From Antedon bifida (Eukaryota; Echinodermata; Crinoidea; Comatulida; Antedonidae), in the NCBI GenBank assembly GCA_963402885.1, contig OY727093.1, positions 2,728,001-2,792,000 of the forward strand: 64,000 nt of DNA, in the 5' to 3' direction. Numbering within the stretch: the stretch's first letter is position 1; every line of letters starts with the position of its first letter. Below the pieces are notes generated by a model. That model was given only the letters and a program-made list of their open reading frames with translations. It searched no databases and had not been told where the DNA came from. Positions 21,301 to 30,590 of this stretch are shown in pieces. Made by a program: the position numbers and the translations under genes.

Positions 21301-24300
21301 TTACTGGCGTCGAAGTCGTCACCCAACGGCGTCGTCATGTCCCCCGATTCGAAAGAGACCTTAAGTTTTAACAGAAAAGATTACAAATTTAACTATGAGG
21401 TAATATCTTAAAACAATCTATCCAAATAATTAATGTATTAGTAACTTTCTTTTTTGCTGATCAAAGAAGTACAAATAATAGGCCTAAAGTAGGCATACTC
21501 GAATTTTGGATTCTCGAATTGGATCAACAAAAAAGAACATTGGCTATAAAATGGTAATATGTTTTATCAAAATTGTATTACAATCGTGTCTGCTGCCATT
21601 AAACATGAATTAATAGAGTTAAAAAAATGAGCAAAGAAGAATCTCTCTTGTGTAAAGTGCGTCACTCGTCGGGCGAGTGCAACTGAACGAAGTTAACCAC
21701 AAGGACTGGTTGACAGAAAACACAAATCCCTGCTGTAGGCTTCTATTACGTCAACAACCAATTAACGGTTGTGAACTAAAACCAACACAAGCTGGATTTT
21801 TTTTACCGTAAAGAGTTACGCAATTCGATGTCTTTATTTTGTCCTTTTAGTTTAAATGGCCGAAAAAAACAGAGGCGGTACTTGAGAAGTTACCGAAAGA
21901 GAGAACACCAGAAGATATCTCTGTAATTCGTGGCTTGATGCGTGGTCTTCATAGCTTCCGCAAGTACACTCGAGAATCTCAGAATCTCATCTGTAAAGTT
22001 GTCCGTCTCGAAAGGTGAGTTTTTGAAGCAATAATTTCCACCCGATTCTCAGTACTGTTATCTCCACATTTAAGTCAATTTGTCTAGGAAAAGTCCGTAC
22101 ATCATGTAATCAGTGTATAACATTTTACAATTAATTTTACGTGTAGCCTAGAATTAAAAAAAGAGGAATGTGTTCAAATGTCAAAAAGATTTAGACTTTT
22201 CCAACGCTTTAATTCTTCTTTGGCATAGATATGGCAGAAGACGAGTGGTCGTGAGAAAGGGTCATATAGGCTATGCGTTTTATTTTGTGTTCTCGGGCGG
22301 AGCTGGAGTGACACTAGACGAAGATGAAGGCTCAGCGTTTAGGAATAAAGAGGTGTCGATTCTAAAGAAGGGAACTTGTTTTGGGGTAAGTGCGATGATG
22401 ATCTTGTTGTCGAAGTATTGGCAGAGTCGGTCGCATCACATTGTAGTACGGTAGGTATTTAATAATGTTCGATTTGCGAGAACCTATGTTGTTGTTTGTC
22501 GTCGCCTCAGGAATCTACCGCCGAAGAATCCAGTAAAGGTGTACGTAGCAATAGATTAACATGACAGTAAATTCCTCCAACTACAAGCCGTCGCAAACCC
22601 AAAGCTCTTAAATGATACATTATTTCATAAAAAAAATTCAGGAAATAGCTCTTACGAAAGATGTTCGACGGACAGCCACGATCGTGTGTATGGAAGAGAC
22701 GGAACTGTTAGCTGTTGACAGAGATGACTTCTTCAATAACGGACTTCATCGTCATTTTGAAAAGGAGTTCACATATCGATATGATTTCTTCAGGTAGGTT
22801 TAGATATTGTAAAATGGTGGGAAAGTAATTTAATCATGATCGTGTGGGACGCGGCATGCACCATAGGAAAAAAGCACACATGCATTTTTTCATGACAAAC
22901 ACTGTTAAATGTTTGTGGCAGTGGTCTTCGCTTTGAAGAAGTGTGATGTGACCAGGCAAGGCTGTGATATCATGTCCATGGGCACATCACATTTTGTTGT
23001 ATCACATAAAGTTCATAGTGTAGACAGAGCTTAGGCTAAGGTTTCGAATCCACGTTTATTCAATGAATTTGCTCTTATATTTACCTGTTTATTATGCCTT
23101 TGTAGAAAATTAGATTTATTTTCGTCATGGTCAGAAGAGAAGCTGCAAGAGGTGAGCGATATGGGTCGAATTGAGGAGTACAACCACGACTCTGTTGTTG
23201 TCAAAGATCCCAGGGACACTGACTGGCTTTTATTTATTACTAAGGTAAGGTAGTAGAACCAGAGCCATGGTAGTACAACCACGATTATGTTGTCAGAGAT
23301 CTTAATAGTGAAGAACCTGAATTGCATTGATAATTTGATTGTTGAAGTTGAGTTAATTTGCACGTTTCCACTTATCTGTATTTATTTTTTTCAGGGAAGG
23401 TGCGATGTTTTAAAATTAGTTGACATTGATCATTGCACAACCACGCCCATCGAAAGTCAGCGTCCGCAAAAACCACCACCACCACGAAATCTAACACCGC
23501 TGTCCTTTGGCGGAGACGTTCCCATGTCACTTTTCAAGAAGTCTGAAGAGATCCCTGACCCCGGAGATAGAGGTGGGCCTAGCCCCTATTCCTCCACATC
23601 ACCCTGGATTACTCATACCTCAATATCCAATAGACCGAAAACAACGGGTAGGTGTTGTTATCCCTTTCACGTCGCCTAGGAAAACACCGGAGCGTCAATA
23701 CCGGCGTTTTGTTAGGTTCTTTAAAATATGTAGTTTTGGTGGGCGACGTGAAAGGGCTAGGTACATCTCTTTATAGATAAACAATAAAAGCAGATGAACA
23801 ATAAATGCGAATTTGGCTCTGTACGTATACGATTAAAAAAAACCTAAATAAAGTATTTTAATGCTATTGTTTCATAGCCGAATTTATTCGCGCGAATATT
23901 TTCATCTACCTTCTTTGACGTGAACAATTGCTGAACCAATCAGAACACATGAATGTGATATTTGCGCAGAAATATTCGCTATACTAGGCTAATTTATTCA
24001 CGTGAATCGAAAATACGCGTATTCAATCAGAGCTCTTTCTCCAATTGGTTTAACACTTCGAATTTCGGTTTGTCATGTGATTTTTGGTTTTGATATTTTA
24101 AAAACGCTACTTGTTATATATATTTTTCTTATATTTCCTTCTTTAATTTTAGGTCAATTAGCTTTAAAAAAAGAACTGAAGTTAGAAGAAAGTAATGAAC
24201 GGTCACAGAGCGCTACCGTCAGATTTGAAGCGTCGATATCAGACGACAAAGAAATGATGACACCTGAATTTACGTCATCTAGCAACACGCCAACAACCAA

Positions 24301-26101
24301 TCAAATACCACGGTAGGTGTTACGTATACTCACCATACGAACTTTTGGAAATGTATCGATTAAGTGATTTATTCTCGTAAAACTACAATCGGATCTGTTA
24401 TTTCCATAGATAGAAATGTAGGCCTAAAGCTTGGTTCCCACTAGGACGCAACGCAAGAACGTAGACCCAAAGCAAGCGAGTTGACCAATGACAATCGACT
24501 GTTCGAATAACCCATTGGTCAAATCAAATCACTTACATTGCGTTACGTCCTTGTGTTGCGTCTCTAATGGGAACAAAGCAAAATTGTTCAAATCACTTAC
24601 GTTGCGTTGCATCTCTAGTGCTTTAAGCTTGGTTCCCACTAGAACGTAACGCAAGGACGTAAACGCAACGCACGCGTTTTAACCAATGGCAAGCGAAGTT
24701 ATAGACAGTTAGCAATCACAAGCGAATAAGCCATCGCTTGTGATTGGTCAATTCACTTGCGTTGCGTTACGTTCCTGCGTTGCGTCGCAAGTGGGAACCA
24801 CGCTTAAGCTTGGTTCCAACTAGGACGCAACGCGGTAGACGCAACGCACGCGAGTTGACCAATGACAAGCGACAGTTCGAATAATTCATCGCTTGTGATT
24901 GGTCAAATCCCTTTCGTTGCGTTGCGCCGTTAATGTAAAAATTGTATTTTCACACTTTATACTGCCTCAGTGAGTAGCATTGCATTCATACATTGTTTTA
25001 TTATAGATCTCCTGCAATCTCGTCAAGTTCTAAGGTCCATGGGGTGCAGACGTTCAAGACCAAAGATGTTCAATCTGGTATATACGTCAAAGTGGACGCC
25101 TTGAGATTTGGCCAGTGTTTTGTAAGTTACTGTAAAATGTAGTGTGCACTAGTAAACTTTTGTTTGCAAACTTACAAGAAAGGTTTTCCAAAGTTTGCTA
25201 GAGTAGACCAGTTGCAGAAAACAAGTTTGCAGAAGTCTACACTAGCAAACTTTTGTTTGCCAACTCCAAGTTTGACAAGAAAAGTTTTCCAAAGTTTGCT
25301 AGTGTAGACCAGTTGAAACTTCAACAAACTGCTGAAAACAAGTTTGCAGAAGTATACATACACTTGCAACCATCTTGCAAAACCGAGGTCGGTAAGAAAA
25401 TGTTTTCAAAGTTTGCTAGTGTAGATCCGACAAACTGCAGAAAACAAGTTTACAGAAGTCTACAAGCCAACTTCTTGAAACTCCAAGCTAGTGTAAACAA
25501 GGTTTTTCAAAGTTGAAAATTGGGAGGCACCATTGGTCCAACCAAACCAAAGCTGATTACACATTTAGGCATTTATTTAAAACAAAATTATGCTGATTTA
25601 TTACAGGGTTTGGAGGGCGTGGTTGGAAATATGCCTTATCTATCATTGGTCAGTTGTGGATGTGAACTTATCAGGGTTTCAATGTCAAAGTTCAAAGAGT
25701 ATGCAGATGAGAAAACTTTACAAAAAGTTCAAAAGATGATTCCCATGTATCCCACCGATCGCAATCTATGGAGTAGATTGGTAAGACAAAGCAAATGGAA
25801 CAACTTCAAAAACACAACCATTGAAAATATCTTCAATGAAAAGAAATCTGGACGGCATACGTACATCAGTCGGCCCGGAGACAACTGTAAAACGCAATTT
25901 GTAAAGAACCCTTTCCCAAAAATAATCTTCAGCGCTCGAGATTGGGCGAGTAATGTTGTACCGCATGCATCAGGAAAATGTCAGTCAGAAAAACGCAGAC
26001 AGAGTTCTAATCATTCAATGAGTACGGCATCGTTGCTTGAAAACCAGCCATCCGTATCAAGCATGGGCTCTTCAACTATCAAGGCAACAACAATGAGATA
26101 A
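18307..26101 (+). CDS. CNBD2: Cyclic nucleotide-binding domain-containing protein 2
   Basis: Eleven phase-compatible exons: 18307-18447, 20462-20506, 21181-21399, 21851-22014, 22229-22385, 22642-22793, 23106-23244, 23395-23647, 24153-24312, 25007-25121, 25607-26101 (TAA end); 679 residues, longer than my recollection of about 576 for human. ATG at 18307 is the first in frame. A basic N-terminal KKRFKKAIRQVRM segment (about residues 63-76) precedes cNBD1 (about 160-290), whose phosphate-binding cassette FGEIALTKDVRRTAT keeps the ribose-contacting Glu243 and phosphate-contacting Arg252. cNBD2 (from about 293, LFSSWSEEKL onwards) is split by a Pro/Ser-rich low-complexity stretch (about 360-475) and its cassette region (FGLEGVVGNMPYLSLVS) lacks both key residues. 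GRRRVVVRKGH, CMEETELLAVDRDDFF and YRYDFFRK are family-typical. In mammals CNBD2 (CRIS) binds cAMP and is needed for sperm function. AATAAA is at 26255-26260. Confidence 0.93.
19749..19882. mobile_element. MITE family A, copy 6 (intermediate terminus)
   Basis: Left end AAGCTTGGTCTATACACG combines the family C start (AAGCTTGGT) with the family A body; right end TTTGATAGTGTGGACAGAGC. In CNBD2 intron 1. Confidence 0.85.
20034..20172. mobile_element. MITE family A, copy 7
   Basis: AAGCTCTGTCTACACTATCA and TTTGATAGTGTAGACAGAGC are near-perfect TIRs; in CNBD2 intron 1. Confidence 0.9.
20778..20846. repeat. 69-bp foldback hairpin
   Basis: GGCCCACATTCATGAAAG pairs with CTTTCATGAATATGGGCC, and inner GGACT...CTTTAGTCC pairs with GGACTAAAG...AGTCC. 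It lies in CNBD2 intron 2, just before a SINE-like segment. Confidence 0.8.
20866..20967 (+). repeat. tRNA-derived SINE-like fragment (family S2), copy 2
   Basis: TGGGTGGTTAACGTGCTTGC resembles an A-box region, and GGTCCTGGGTTCTATCC a B box. Similar copies are at 6950-7040 and 56925-57000, so this is a dispersed SINE rather than a tRNA gene. Confidence 0.5.
22935..23032. mobile_element. MITE family A, copy 8 (left-truncated)
   Basis: GAAGTGTGATGTGACC ... GGGCACATCACATTTTG and right end CATAGTGTAGACAGAGCTTA. In CNBD2 intron 6, about 75 bases before exon 7. Confidence 0.75.
24427..24931. mobile_element. MITE family C cluster: two fuller copies, one truncated copy and a remnant
   Basis: Copies at 24427-24580, 24624-24806 and 24804-24931 plus a remnant at 24588-24622, all in CNBD2 intron 9. 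Each starts AAGCTTGGTTCCCACTAG or close, carries GACCAATGACAAGCGA and its complement TCGCTTGTGATTGGTCA, and ends CCCTAGTGGGAACC-like, except that the last copy is cut on the right. Adjacent copies join through a shared TTAA (GCTTAAGCTTGG), suggesting TTAA-targeted insertion. GC- and CpG-rich against the AT-rich background. Confidence 0.85.
25141..25515. repeat. Degenerate tandem and palindromic repeat (family D)
   Basis: Three to four copies of a unit with AAAGTTTGCTAGTGTAGA and AAAACAAGTTTGCAGAAGT in CNBD2 intron 10. 25235-25253 and 25291-25309 are perfect 19-bp inverted arms (GTCTACACTAGCAAACTTT). The arm differs by one base from the MITE A terminus core GTCTACACTATCAAACTTT. It ends about 90 bases before exon 11. 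Confidence 0.8.
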
Positions 26102-26254
26102 ACCAATGTTGTCTCAGGATAAACAAATCACAATTCACTCATTTTTTAAATAACCTTACTGCTAAATTTATGTAAAAAAACTCATTTTACAAAGTTACAG
26201 AATACTTGTAGAATATTAAATTATAGAAAGTGCAATATCTAACATTGACGTTTT

Positions 26255-26260
26255 AATAAA
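26255..26260 (+). promoter_or_regulatory. Poly(A) signal of CNBD2
   Basis: Canonical AATAAA 154 bases after the CNBD2 stop codon, followed by a T-rich stretch. Confidence 0.65.
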
Positions 26261-26364
26261 AAGTTTTTAGTATAGTAATTCACATTATTGTTGAATGTAT
26301 TTTTTTTGCTGTTTCTATCATCCCTTGTTAGCTTCATTACACAATCTGTGATAATATAACAATA

Positions 26365-26667
26365 CAGTAGATTGAACCTCTATTAAGGGGACACCTTCGG
26401 GACCCAACAAAGTATCCCTTAAGCTCTGTCTACACTATCAAAATGTATGTGATAAAAAAATGTAATGTGCCCATATATGGACATGATGATGTCATATCAC
26501 TACCATATTTGGGTATACCACTACCATATTTGGGCACATTACACTTTTTTGTCAAACTAGTTTGATAGTGTAGACAGAGCATAAAATTGTGTTAAAGCCA
26601 TAGTGTTAAAAATAATACACTACCTCGTTTCACAGGAAAGTGTCCCCTTAATACAGGTTCTACTGTA
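26365..26667. mobile_element. MITE family B, copy 4, split by a nested MITE A
   Basis: Ends ACAGTAGATTGAACCTCTAT and ACAGGTTCTACTGT with internal ATTAAGGGGACACC / GTGTCCCCTTAAT. A complete family A element is inserted at 26421-26582, at the sequence TTAA, so family A moved after this family B copy. Confidence 0.85.
26421..26582. mobile_element. MITE family A, copy 9, nested
   Basis: AAGCTCTGTCTACACTATCA ... TTTGATAGTGTAGACAGAGC; the interior repeats ACTACCATATTTGGG twice. It interrupts the family B element 26365-26667. Confidence 0.9.
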
Positions 26668-27248
26668 TTGTATTCTTCACTTTTTTTAAAACTTAAACCT
26701 TCTAAATAAAGTCAGCATCTGATAATGATCTCTTGTTGAAATCCTCTGCATAGTATTTTTATTTTAATTGAAATGTTACAGTAATGTTAAAGTATTCCTT
26801 ACTCTTTTGAGATTAATACTAATCTGATGGTATAATTAACTTGTTTTCTACTTTAGTGGTGGATCCAGCCAGAGGAAGGGTGCAGCCTCCCTTTCACAAT
26901 TATTTAAACATTTTTTTGGCTAATCTTAAATTTTTTAACCTTCCCATAACACAGTACAGTATAATCAAATTTAAAATAGCAATTTTGTATGTTGTTAGAC
27001 ATTCTTGAACGTATATATCATTAATATTATAATTTATACCTATTTTCATTTTTATACCTTATACCTGAAATGCTTAGATCACTACTGTACTTTGCAACCC
27101 GTTCATTCATGGATCTCTCTATAGGTACTGTAGTACCATCAATACCATTACCATTTCATATGGATAATAAGACAATCATACAAACATGATTTTGCTGGGA
27201 ATGTATGGCTTGGTGTTCTGTTCTTGTGTGTACATCTTGTGTGTTGTT

Positions 27249-29491
27249 TCAATCTGAATCGGACGCATTCTGTTGGGTCGTTGCCGTACCGACATTAACA
27301 ACAGCTGACAAATCTTCCTCACCTGATTTGATCCTTTCACCTGAAAACAAAAGATTACGAAACATAATTTAATAAATTAAAAAATACATTGTGTTCAATA
27401 TAATGAATAAATAAATATTTTGTTGTAAAAATCACTGTACTATACACGTTATTAGGGTTAATTAATCATTATTATGACCAAAAAAAATATTATAAAAAAT
27501 ATATAAAATAAAAGATGTTTAGGATACCTATCCAAATAAATATAAACATATATAAAACAAATAAAATAGATAAATTAAAGCAATTAATCAATTTAATTAC
27601 AAGTTCTGGCCACTTACGGATTAATTCTGCTATGGCTCGTTGTGTCCTTCTTTCTAATCGTTCCAGCTTTTTTGCAACATCACGTTTTAAATCCCTGAAA
27701 TTGGAAACACAAGAAGGTGGAGTGATTTTATTTTTGGAGTGAAACCAGAAAGCCAACTTGAGTTTTATCAACCACCAGTTTTACAGAACAAATTAATAAT
27801 TAATGAAAGTGTTCCTATCTTCTCTCTATGAGGCTGGTCCTTCTAATGAGACAACAATCATGAAGTACACACGAATACATATGAAGTTCAACATTCATTA
27901 GAGCATACTTGTAGCATTGACTGCATAGGGGCTCTCTGAAGTCCATCCTATGCAAGGGCATAGTACTGTATTAGCTTAAAATTCAACAATAAATATAGGA
28001 AAATAATAATAAGTACCACAATTTTTAACTACAGTAGTACCCCTCCTTTGGGACACCCCTATTCAACTATTTGGCACTGAAGGTGGTCCCTTAATAGGAG
28101 TTCTACTCTTACCAATCTGGTTTTCTTGGAGCTAAATTCATGATATCAACTTCTTGTACGACCGGTGCTGGCTTGCCAGCTGATAACTGATCTGCAATTT
28201 GATTTTCAACTGAAAAAAAGAAAATATAAATTATTGATCAATAAAACTTTGATAAAATATATTTTTTATAAAAATAATAATTAAGACATTACATGAGGCT
28301 ATTGTCAGACTCACATTAAGGGTACTCAGAGATGAATTAAGTAATACATACCTGATGGTAAAGCTGGGTCAGCTACCTTATTCTCTGCTAACTCATCATC
28401 TGTTGGTTGGTAATTTTTGAAGACAGGCTTGCTATAGGTAAATAGATAGAATTTATTTAGTGTTGCAGTTACAAACAGTAGAGAATACAGCATTAAAGTC
28501 TATTACAGTAGTAGTTAGCCTTATTTACAGTTAAGTGCTTACATCACTGGTTTTGATCAGAACATTTAAGCTATCTAACCCACTAGAACACGGGCTCACA
28601 AAACTTTTCCACCTTGAACCAGATTGGAAATTACAAATAATCTTGTTGGTAAGATGTACAGTAGAGCATAGGACAAAGTCCTGGAATGTCATGGACCTTA
28701 AAAGGATATTAACTCATTTTTAAACATTAAATTAATCATTACTTCTTTTATTTATTTAATTTTTTGTTTGCAGGCCATACGAAATGTACTCGCATGCTGC
28801 ATTCGGCCTATGGGTTCCTGTTGAGTTCCACTGTACTATAATATGCACACAGCAGAACCAGACACAAAGTAAACATTTTCACAACCCTGTGATTGTTTCC
28901 TTACTTTGTTGTTTCATTGGCATTTTCTTCTGCAAACCGTTTAGCTTCTGGCTCAGAACTATCATCATTCTAATATTGATAAAAAGATAATTTTATAAAT
29001 TAAAAAAAAATAATGTTATTCTTTTGTTTGTGTATACACACAGACTACTACTACTAGTACTAGGCCTACTACCACTACTAGGCTAGACACAGCTACAATT
29101 AAATCATATCTCTCTTCTCGCATCTTGTGGTGGCTAGCTAGAAAAGTAGACGTAGGTCCTGTGCACGGTGTTTGTATTGGCCTAGCTAGCCTAGGTCTAC
29201 TACTTCCCAGCTAGGCTAGCCTACATAGGGCCTAGGGCTAGTAAGTAAGTGGCTAGCTAGGCCTGGCCCTCTGCCAGAGGCTCTGCTGGCATGCATGGCT
29301 GCTAAAGAGACACAGTAGAGGCCTAGCTAGCTAAATTATTATCCTATATCATTTAAGTTTTAACAATATAAAATTTAGAATATACAAATATTAATCAATG
29401 AACTAACGTTTCCTTGTTTTTTCTTTTTTAATGCTTTTAATCTCTCTTTTCTTTTTCGAGCTTCTTCCTCGAGTGAACCCACCGCCGCCAT
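27249..29491 (-). CDS. CCDC12: Coiled-coil domain-containing protein 12 (spliceosome-associated, Cwf18 family)
   Basis: Six minus-strand exons: 29491-29408, 28969-28905, 28431-28352, 28209-28113, 27694-27618, 27340-27249 (TGA at 27249-27251). Phases match at all GT/AG junctions; 164 residues, against about 166 in human. N-terminus SLEEEARKRKERLKALKKKK is the basic coiled-coil start of the family; the middle reads VFKNYQPTDDEL; the conserved core is NLAPRKPDWDLKRDVAKKLE, then RLERRTQRAIAELIRERI; the C-terminus is acidic, ending DSD as in the human protein. CCDC12 is the metazoan relative of yeast Cwf18 and is found in activated spliceosomes, so a nuclear role is expected. The start codon sits in AATATGGCGGCGG, which resembles a YY1-type start-site motif. 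Intron 4 begins directly with a MITE. A large TIR element begins about 80 bp upstream of the ATG. Confidence 0.96.
28031..28110. mobile_element. MITE family B, copy 5, against the CCDC12 exon 4 donor
   Basis: ACAGTAGTACCCCTCCTTTG ... GGTCCCTTAATAGGAGTTCT palindrome. On the minus strand exon 4 is followed by GTAAGAGTAGAACTCC, so the terminus starts at about intron base +5. Confidence 0.75.
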
Positions 29492-29572
29492 ATTTTCAAC
29501 GTTTGTTAGTTGACGCCCTCAATGTTCGAATAATTTTTGAGAGAGAGGAGTTAATTATTAAAATATATCAAG

Positions 29573-29720
29573 AGGTATATTCAGAGCGCCATTTCGGCGA
29601 TCGAGCATTCTCTACTTCTACGGAGCGCCATATATGCCTTTATTTACTTCCGAAATAGAAATAGTACTACGGTAACTCTGGTTCAGTGGACCAAATTTAG
29701 CACCAGTGGAGCACATACAG
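29573..29720 (+). repeat. Left terminal inverted repeat of the 7.8-kb element
   Basis: Reads GGTATATTCAGAGCGCCATT onward, then GGAGCGCCATATATGCC, AAATAGAAATAGTACTACGG, GTGGACCAAATTTAGCACC. The same order, inverted, is at 37200-37350. Confidence 0.8.
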
Positions 29721-30070
29721 TGATGATATAAAATAGAAATAAGTCACTAATTTTAATATCTTTTCGTATGTTAATACACACTGTGCTCAAGTGGACCCAA
29801 TTTGGCGTCAGTGGAGCACAGTGATATAAAATAGAAATAAGTCACTGAATTGTAATATCTTATCGTATTTTAATGTACAATGTACTCAAGTGTACCCAAT
29901 TTGGCACCAGGCGAGCACAGTGGTATAAAATAGAAATAATTCACGGAATTTTAATATCTTTTCGTATGTTAATACACTGTGCTCAAGTGGACCCAACTTG
30001 GAGCCAGTGGAGCACAGTGATATAAAATAGAAATAAGTCACTGAATTTTAATATCTTTTCGTATTAAGCA
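29671..30070 (+). repeat. 98-bp subterminal tandem repeats, left group (about four copies)
   Basis: TATAAAATAGAAATAAGTCA recurs near 29724, 29823, 29922 and 30019 (spacing 97-99), each with GTGCTCAAGTGGACCCAA and TTAATATCTTTTCGTAT. More copies are near 31704, 31804 and 31902, and inverted ones at 36185-36365. Confidence 0.88.
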
Positions 30071-30163
30071 TATTTGAATACCTACCGGTATGGTACCATA
30101 CATGGTCGACAATAGAGTGTCACATATCTCTATTAAAAAAAAACAATATTAAAAAAAAAAAAA

Positions 30164-30234
30164 ATATCCGTCGAGGTTTGAACCCCAGCCGATAGCGCTC
30201 AAAACTGAGCATTACCCGTTACGCCACCAAGTAC
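30164..30234 (-). ncRNA. tRNA-like Pol III head, minus strand (unit 1)
   Basis: The minus strand carries A box TGGCGTAACGG and B box GGGTTCAAACC at tRNA spacing, followed at once by a run of 14 T. A clean acceptor stem does not form, so it is a tRNA-derived remnant, not a tRNA gene. Also in unit 2 (32051-32120) and, decayed, in unit 3 (34450-34515). Confidence 0.45.
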
Positions 30235-30328
30235 ATGACTGAAAAGCTGACAATAGTCTATTTATACGTGTATTACGTAATTGATCATTACGTCATAAAT
30301 ATCTTATTAACCTTTCTAAAACCAAATT

Positions 30329-30590
30329 GATCAGTTAGCTCAGTCGTCTGAGCGTCGTGTTAACAACACGTATGTCGTGGGTTCGATTCCCACGCTGGTC
30401 GGTGGAATAGAGTTAAGGCTATGCGAGCCACTGTGTTTGGGGTTCACAGATCATACGTCCCCCTTTCCACCACACATCATGAGGCGACAACATCAATGCA
30501 TCTGGTGATGTGGTGGAAACGACCCCAAAAGGCTGTGGCAGGGCCTTAGTGCTGAGGCAGGGAGAGCACATTTACCATCTTTTTTTTTTT
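30329..30590 (+). ncRNA. tRNA-headed SINE / Pol III unit, copy 1
   Basis: 30329-30401 is a 73-nt tRNA-like head: acceptor GATCAGT pairs with GCTGGTC, D arm GCTC/GAGC, anticodon loop TTAACAA (AAC, Val-like), T arm GTGGG-TTCGATT-CCCAC. A box TAGCTCAGTCG and B box GGTTCGATTCC are canonical, but the D loop lacks GG, and no terminator follows the head. A 190-nt tail runs to an 11-T tract at 30580-30590. The tail has a strong hairpin (TTTCCACCACACATCA with TGATGTGGTGGAAA, 30464-30519). Confidence 0.65.

Larger units (their letters stand above)
26102..27248. other. Convergent spacer between CNBD2 and CCDC12
   Basis: Contains the CNBD2 3' UTR with AATAAA at 26255-26260 and a nested MITE pair (26365-26667). 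No additional coding sequence is seen; the CCDC12 poly(A) site could not be placed. Confidence 0.6.

Noticed and set aside
25253..25516. 87-codon ORF in CNBD2 intron 10
   Set aside because: It is a translation of the family D tandem repeat inside an intron.
30329..30401. Functional tRNA-Val(AAC) gene
   Set aside because: The cloverleaf and boxes are good, but the D loop lacks GG, no T-run terminator follows the head, and the sequence continues into a 190-nt tail repeated in three units. It is better explained as a tRNA-derived SINE head.
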